From: JAADHX01 sp964569385
Lineage (GTDB): Bacteria > Actinomycetota > Acidimicrobiia > Acidimicrobiales > Poriferisodalaceae
Assembly: GCA_964569385.1 (NCBI GenBank)
Contig: CAZMUM010000016.1
Span: 36,756-100,755, forward strand
DNA length: 64,000 bases
Reading direction: 5' to 3'
Both the position numbers and the translations under genes were made by a program. The notes beneath the pieces are model-generated. The model made no database searches and had not been told where the DNA came from. It was given only the letters and a program-made list of their open reading frames with translations. This document shows, piece after piece, positions 59,902-64,000 of this stretch (its first letter is position 1; every line of letters begins with the position of its first letter).

Positions 59902-60107
59902 TGTTTCGCGTACTCATCGACTACTTCTGAGGGCACGGCACCAAACTCGGCGTCGAGATCGTTTAGGTACTCATCGAGCAGATCACGTTCGAGTTCGTGC
60001 TCAACAGCACGGGCGACAAAGCCGCTCAGACCTCGATCGCCGACGCGAACCTCCACACGTTCCGCCAAATTCTCCTCGACGCTCACGGACCATTTCCGAA
60101 CAGGCAT
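59889..60107 (-). CDS. VapB-like antitoxin
   Basis: A 72-residue protein starting MPVRKWSVSVEENLAERV, with a ribbon-helix-helix look (RKWSVSVEE, then LAERVEVRVGDRGLSGFVARAVEHELER). The acidic tail LNDLDAEFGAVPSEVVDEYAKQ follows. It matches antitoxins that pair with PIN toxins. It overlaps the toxin by 13 bases if that starts at ATC 59901. Confidence 0.82.
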   Translation of the reverse strand: MPVRKWSVSVEENLAERVEVRVGDRGLSGFVARAVEHELERDLLDEYLNDLDAEFGAVPSEVVDEYAKQSLF

Positions 60108-60255
60108 GAGCCCATCCTACCCCGGTAGGAATCTCCATGGACATGGTTCATCTAGATTCGATCCAAGCCACGCTGGCCCGTCTTGACAGCCGAGAAGGTC
60201 GCGGGACCTTTCAAAATCGGTAACAAGTCGAGATGCAGGCTGCCAGGATTGGCAA

Positions 60256-61284
60256 GTGACTAGGTTCGAAGATGCTTGTGTGAGTGCGCCCGCCGGGGCG
60301 GCGTTGCTCGCCGCGCTTGAGGGGCGTGAACGCGACGACGTCAGCTGGTTCAAAGCTCCGCTCGACAGCACACCGGCTGCCGTAAGTGCGGCCGTAGTAG
60401 CTGTTGAGTCCATGCCGTTTGGTGAGTTGTGTTCAATAGCGGTGGATACCGCCGACTCACTCGTCGGTCCGTGGACGAAGGACGCTGCCGAGACTGCTCT
60501 GACCGTAGCTAGATGGGCCGAGCACCGCCGACCGATAGCGGCCGCGATTGCCGAGCGCTTCGATGCTGAGCTTCACGCGCCTATGGATCCGGACTCTCAG
60601 CAATTGTGGCTATCAAGCCAGATCGGTCAGCCAGCCAGTCGGCTACCGCTCTTCGAACGCTACGGTGACGTTTACGCAAACGGTGAATTCACATGGGCCG
60701 GTTTATGGACAGTGACCGATCCACCGCCCGAAGTGCACGATGGGCTGATCGATGTTTGGGAGATGTTCCCTGGGCCCATCAGCCGATGGCGACTTCGTAC
60801 ACAACCCAAGATCCGAGTATTCGAGATTCATCGCCCACAGGACTGGGCCGCGCTCGTTACAAACCATCCACTCGTTGCCACCAGGGCCCACCGTGGGTGG
60901 GAACTGCCTGGGGGCGATCAATACCCAGAGCGCACCGGACTGCCGAGTGTTGGCGATCAACCTGCGGCGCCCCGGCCGCGCAATCATCTGCTGCCGGACT
61001 GGTCGCGCGTAGCTGAGACTTTTGACGCGGTACATCTGAGTTGGGCCGGTTTCACCACGACCGAAGGCTGTGTCACTCCGATTGGTGACGAAGCGGTCAT
61101 GATGCTGCGCTATTGGAGCAGCGAGCGGACTCATTGGCTGCACGATTGCTTCACGCAGCCAGAACCACTCGACGCGCCTGCCCTCTCAAGACGCATCAAC
61201 GGCGACGTCGGCATTAGCACCTTGGCTGATCTTGAACGTCGGGCAGCCGACAGGATGCAGCTCGAGCAACTCCTGGGCAGATAG
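60256..61284 (+). CDS. Hypothetical protein
   Basis: A 342-residue soluble protein, no signal peptide, no membrane segment. It has an N-terminal helical half (about 1-110) and a C-terminal half with several conserved-looking Trp-rich strands (FTWAGLWTVTDPPP, RVFEIHRPQDWAALV, NHLLPDWSRVAETFDAVHLSWAGF). The last block, with WLHDCF, hints at an enzyme or toxin-type fold, but I do not recognise it. Starts with GTG. Confidence 0.6.
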   Translation: MTRFEDACVSAPAGAALLAALEGRERDDVSWFKAPLDSTPAAVSAAVVAVESMPFGELCSIAVDTADSLVGPWTKDAAETALTVARWAEHRRPIAAAIAERFDAELHAPMDPDSQQLWLSSQIGQPASRLPLFERYGDVYANGEFTWAGLWTVTDPPPEVHDGLIDVWEMFPGPISRWRLRTQPKIRVFEIHRPQDWAALVTNHPLVATRAHRGWELPGGDQYPERTGLPSVGDQPAAPRPRNHLLPDWSRVAETFDAVHLSWAGFTTTEGCVTPIGDEAVMMLRYWSSERTHWLHDCFTQPEPLDAPALSRRINGDVGISTLADLERRAADRMQLEQLLGR

Positions 61285-61311
61285 ACGGGTTGGCAGTGCC
61301 AGCCGGCCTGT

Positions 61312-61914
61312 TCAGATCTCGCTTTCCAACGTGTAGTCGAGCGTCACGATCTCTGTTGGGGTTGGGCTGACTTCGGCGATTTCGGCAATGAAGTCGCGGT
61401 CGCCTCCGATGTACAGAGACCAGAAGTCCACGTCGGTGGCAACGAACCAGCGATGGTCGTCAGGCCAGAACAGATCGGGTTGATGCCAGACCGTGTCTTT
61501 CGATCCAGGGTCCTCCAGCTTGGTTACCGCTGACATAGGGCCAGATAGCAGATAGTAGGTGCGGTCCGGCCGGTCGAATCGAGGAACCTGACTGAGCTCA
61601 TCGAGTGTCGCTCCTCGCGCCATGATGCCAGTCGACCGTGCGGCGAAGCCGTGGCCCTCCCAAACAGCGAACCATGCCTCGCCTGGTCTTGACGTATGCC
61701 GCTCGCCGACAGACGCGATGATCTCAAACAGGTGGCGATATTCCGACCACCAATCCTCCGCGCTCGCCTCTGGCGGGTACACCCGCAGCGTCGAGGAGTA
61801 CTGATTCGGTATCAGCGATCCGACGGTCCACGCTGGCCCGCTGCACAAGTCCTCGATCCACTCGGCGGGAGCGGTATTCAATGCAGCTTGGAAGTGGTCA
61901 CCGAAGATCATCAC
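61312..61914 (-). CDS. Hypothetical protein
   Basis: A 200-residue soluble protein with no known motif. Conserved-looking parts are PAEWIEDLCSGPAWTVGSLIP, RVYPPEASAEDWWSEY, EAWFAVWEGHGF and RTYYLLSGPMSAVTKLE, the last followed by QPDLFWPDDHRWFVATDVDFWSLYIGG. Two start codons lie together (61914 and 61911). This pattern looks like a family of unknown function in Actinomycetota. Convergent with the gene before it. Confidence 0.6.
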   Translation of the reverse strand: MMIFGDHFQAALNTAPAEWIEDLCSGPAWTVGSLIPNQYSSTLRVYPPEASAEDWWSEYRHLFEIIASVGERHTSRPGEAWFAVWEGHGFAARSTGIMARGATLDELSQVPRFDRPDRTYYLLSGPMSAVTKLEDPGSKDTVWHQPDLFWPDDHRWFVATDVDFWSLYIGGDRDFIAEIAEVSPTPTEIVTLDYTLESEI

Positions 61915-62007
61915 AACAGGATCTCATCTCTTGGTCAGCGTTGCCTCAGGTACAACTGAGGGCGGTGAGGCATCCTTGAACCTTCTGGCAGATCCATCGG
62001 AGAGGCG

Positions 62008-62853
62008 GTGAGACAGATAATGGAGTCGAGTGCAGTCTCGCGGGCACTGATAGCAACGAGGTCAGTCGCGTCTGGCCTCGGTCTGAACGTCGAAGACACG
62101 ATCGTCATCCAGAACTCGAACCGGCTCGCCGTGCAACTCGCGCCTTGTGACGTGCTCGCTCGTGTCGCACCCACAGGCCAACGGAACAACGAAGTCGCCG
62201 CATTCGAGATCGAGATAGCACGGCACCTCGAAGAAACCGACAGCCCGATCGCGGTGCTCGACCCTCGGGTTGAACCTCTGGTCTATTCGCGCGACGGGTT
62301 CGAGATCACCTTCTGGAAGTACTACGAGCCATTGCATGGAGGAGACATCACACCGGCCGACTACGCGCAGGCGCTCGAACGTCTGCATGTCAGTATGCGC
62401 CGGCTCGATATCGCCTCGCCGCACTTCACGGATCGAGTCGATGAAGCGCAAGCGATTGTTCAGGACCGGTCGCGAAGTCCGGAGCTCGTTGACGCCGACC
62501 GAGAGCTTCTGTCCGATTCGTTGAGCAGCCTTTGCCAAGCCGTGGTCGCCCGCAGCGCGAACGAACAACTCATACATGGCGAACCACACCCTGGCAACGT
62601 GTTGGCAACTAACAGCGGCATCCGGTTCGTTGATCTCCAGACGTGTTGCTACGGGCCAGTCGAGTTCGACATCGCTCACGCACCTGATGATGTTGGCGAA
62701 CACTACGCACTCGCCGACCCGCGCCAGCTTCGGGATTGCCGGGTTCTCACTCTCGCCCTGGTAGCGGCGTGGCGAGCCGATCGAGATGACAACTTTCCGA
62801 ACGGACGCGAGATGCGTGAAGCGCTCCTCGCCAGAATCAGACAAACCTGCTGA
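62008..62853 (+). CDS. Aminoglycoside phosphotransferase-family protein
   Basis: A 281-residue kinase-like fold. The catalytic block is LIHGEPHPGNVLATN, a Glu variant of the HGD motif, and the metal site is RFVDLQTCCYGPVEFDIAH. The N-terminal lobe has RLAVQLAPCDVLARVAP. A role in small-molecule phosphorylation or resistance is possible, but the substrate is not known. Starts at GTG 62008, or at ATG 62020. The TGA at the end is in frame with the acetyltransferase that follows. Confidence 0.82.
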   Translation: MRQIMESSAVSRALIATRSVASGLGLNVEDTIVIQNSNRLAVQLAPCDVLARVAPTGQRNNEVAAFEIEIARHLEETDSPIAVLDPRVEPLVYSRDGFEITFWKYYEPLHGGDITPADYAQALERLHVSMRRLDIASPHFTDRVDEAQAIVQDRSRSPELVDADRELLSDSLSSLCQAVVARSANEQLIHGEPHPGNVLATNSGIRFVDLQTCCYGPVEFDIAHAPDDVGEHYALADPRQLRDCRVLTLALVAAWRADRDDNFPNGREMREALLARIRQTC

Positions 62854-62982
62854 CGGAGCCGCACGGAGGAGCTTTACGAGACGGCTGACCTCCACTGGTC
62901 GTGGAGCGTCCCGCGGCGCACCGAAAGTCTTGGCCAACTGTTCTGGTTCGACAGCCAAGGCCAGCCTGAGGCAGCAATACTC

Positions 62983-63672
62983 ATGGTCGATTTCTCCGAT
63001 GGAGGCTCGGCCCTGTACGACGCGGTAACTATCTGTCCGCTGTTCTTGCCAGACCCAAATCCGGAACAAGTTGCCTACGTCGTTGGACGAGGGCTCGCCT
63101 CCGCTCCAGAGTACGGGTTCAGCTCTGTCGAACTCGAGGTCGACCAATCAGACGACGTCATGCATGACGTGTTGGCAGAGCACGGGTTCTCGGTAAAAGA
63201 GGGCGATGTTCTTGCCGAAGCGTGGGTGTATGTAAATGCACTATCCGAGGTCAGCGTGTTGCACGACAACTACCGGTTGGCTTCGCGGGCCGAGACGACA
63301 ACGCGACCACACCACTTGAACGAACGCAACTCTTCGTTCGTCGAGGGGCGTTTGCTCGGATCGTCGCTGTATCGCCCAGAATTCGATCTTGTCGTCGTCG
63401 ACAGCGACGACAACTACGCGGCTTATGGCCTGTTCTGGTTCGATGCCGAGACGGCCACGGGCGTAGTGGAACCAATGCGCACCAAGGACGAGCACCAACG
63501 CCGCGGCCTCGCACGCCACATACTCACCGCCGGGGTCGACATGCTTGTGCAGGCTGGCGCCGAGTGCATCTCGATCAGCTACGAACCAGCCAACCGCGCT
63601 TCGAGCGGTCTCTACCGCAGCGTCGGCTTCGAACCTGTCACGAACACCGACCTCTTCTCGGGTCCGATCTGA
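62983..63672 (+). CDS. GNAT-type acetyltransferase, N-terminus uncertain
   Basis: A GNAT protein with an N-terminal GNAT-like half and a second half. The acetyl-CoA motif is in the second half: VEPMRTKDEHQRRGLARHILTAGVDMLVQAGA, with R..RGLA typical. Clear coding sequence in the same frame also precedes the ATG at 62983 (ETADLHWSWSVPRRTESLGQ, then LFWFDSQGQPEAAIL) back to the TGA of the phosphotransferase gene, but without an ATG, GTG or TTG. So the true N-terminus is either lost, starts at an unusual codon, or is a read-through from the kinase-like gene. Confidence 0.72.
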   Translation: MVDFSDGGSALYDAVTICPLFLPDPNPEQVAYVVGRGLASAPEYGFSSVELEVDQSDDVMHDVLAEHGFSVKEGDVLAEAWVYVNALSEVSVLHDNYRLASRAETTTRPHHLNERNSSFVEGRLLGSSLYRPEFDLVVVDSDDNYAAYGLFWFDAETATGVVEPMRTKDEHQRRGLARHILTAGVDMLVQAGAECISISYEPANRASSGLYRSVGFEPVTNTDLFSGPI

Positions 63673-63683
63673 CCATGTCGAAG

Positions 63684-64000
63684 TCAGTCGGTCAACAGCA
63701 ACTCGTCCAGGCGAACCTCGGCCCGGGCCGTGAACCGCGGGTCGGCGTGACTGTCTGAGTTTGCCAGCGTGTTGAGTGTCTCGATGAGATTGACCAGTCG
63801 GACTCGATTCGACCAATCCTCGAGATCGCAATGTATGGCCTCATAGGCCGCAATGAATGTTTGACGAGCATGAGGCACGTCGAGGAACAGCATCCACTCG
63901 AGTTTGAACCATTCGCCAGCCTGATCCCATGCCTCAGGCATGTCCCAGTCGATCACGGCCCGAAGGGTTCCATCGGGCCCGACGATGAGATTGTCAGCGT
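63684..64000 (-). CDS. Aminoglycoside phosphotransferase-family protein, C-terminal part (cut by window edge)
   Basis: The frame enters from the right edge reading ADNLIVGPDGTLRAVIDWDMPEA, then helices to EVRLDELLLTD. The H..DN / IDWD pair is the catalytic and metal-binding end of an APH-type kinase domain. The ATG/GTG at 63956 lies inside the conserved block and is not a real start. The rest lies outside the window. Confidence 0.78.
   Translation of the reverse strand, partial: ADNLIVGPDGTLRAVIDWDMPEAWDQAGEWFKLEWMLFLDVPHARQTFIAAYEAIHCDLEDWSNRVRLVNLIETLNTLANSDSHADPRFTARAEVRLDELLLTD

Overview
The window looks like a chromosomal segment of a moderately GC-rich actinomycetote, most likely from the Acidimicrobiia or a close relative. 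The pointers are mycothiol-type DinB enzymes, a SARP/BTAD regulator, SigE-type sigma factors, a class E-like sortase, DUF5317, and secreted proteins built from 'GYW..DGGVFAFG' repeats. This placement is inference from gene content; no rRNA gene is present.

Layout. 1-3.2 kb: a System I cytochrome c maturation operon on the minus strand (ccmABCDE and the start of ccmF), including a 58-codon ccmD. 3.4-6.4 kb: sortase, DUF5317 protein, small membrane protein and TetR regulator. 6.4-8.5 kb: a divergent alkylation-repair pair (Ada/AlkA-type glycosylase and Ogt) around a perfect 16-bp inverted repeat. 8.6-15.6 kb: housekeeping and accessory genes (membrane protein/XRE regulator pair, CobW GTPase, amidohydrolase, UspA, secreted repeat protein, acyl-CoA dehydrogenase-like protein). 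15.8-21.3 kb: a 1021-aa SARP/AAA regulator and an 807-aa lipoprotein. 21.4-28.4 kb: DUF427 and racemase genes, then a segment bounded by two decayed IS630-family remnants in the same orientation. That segment holds a secreted reprolysin-like metalloprotease with repeats, a repeat-only partner and a HTH protein. An HNH nuclease and a tRNA-like relic follow.

28.4-37.7 kb: phenylacetate catabolism (paaZ-A-B-C-D-E, then paaK), with a divergent P450 and an enoyl-CoA hydratase. PaaK activates phenylacetate, PaaABCDE epoxidises the CoA ester, an isomerase forms the oxepin, and PaaZ opens and oxidises the ring. 37.7-46.3 kb: a four-repeat surface protein, a Fic-like protein without its active-site motif, threonine synthase, a RelBE-type toxin-antitoxin pair and a large anchored protein. 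46.3-50.4 kb: a PadR regulator with two operator boxes facing a thiol/redox group (mycothiol-dependent enzyme, OsmC, flavoprotein, tandem-HTH protein, ferredoxin). 50.4-64 kb: small accessory genes, including a duplicated acetyltransferase with one frameshifted copy, a frameshifted lipoprotein serpin, a SigE sigma factor with a membrane partner, an ArsR-MFS operon, a VapBC-like pair whose toxin has no normal start codon, and phosphotransferase/acetyltransferase genes.

No CRISPR array, rRNA, intact tRNA, intact insertion sequence or replication origin was seen. The most distinctive signals are several clean inverted repeats in divergent promoters, the IS630-bounded secreted protease segment, and a run of frame-disrupted genes in the last 14 kb.
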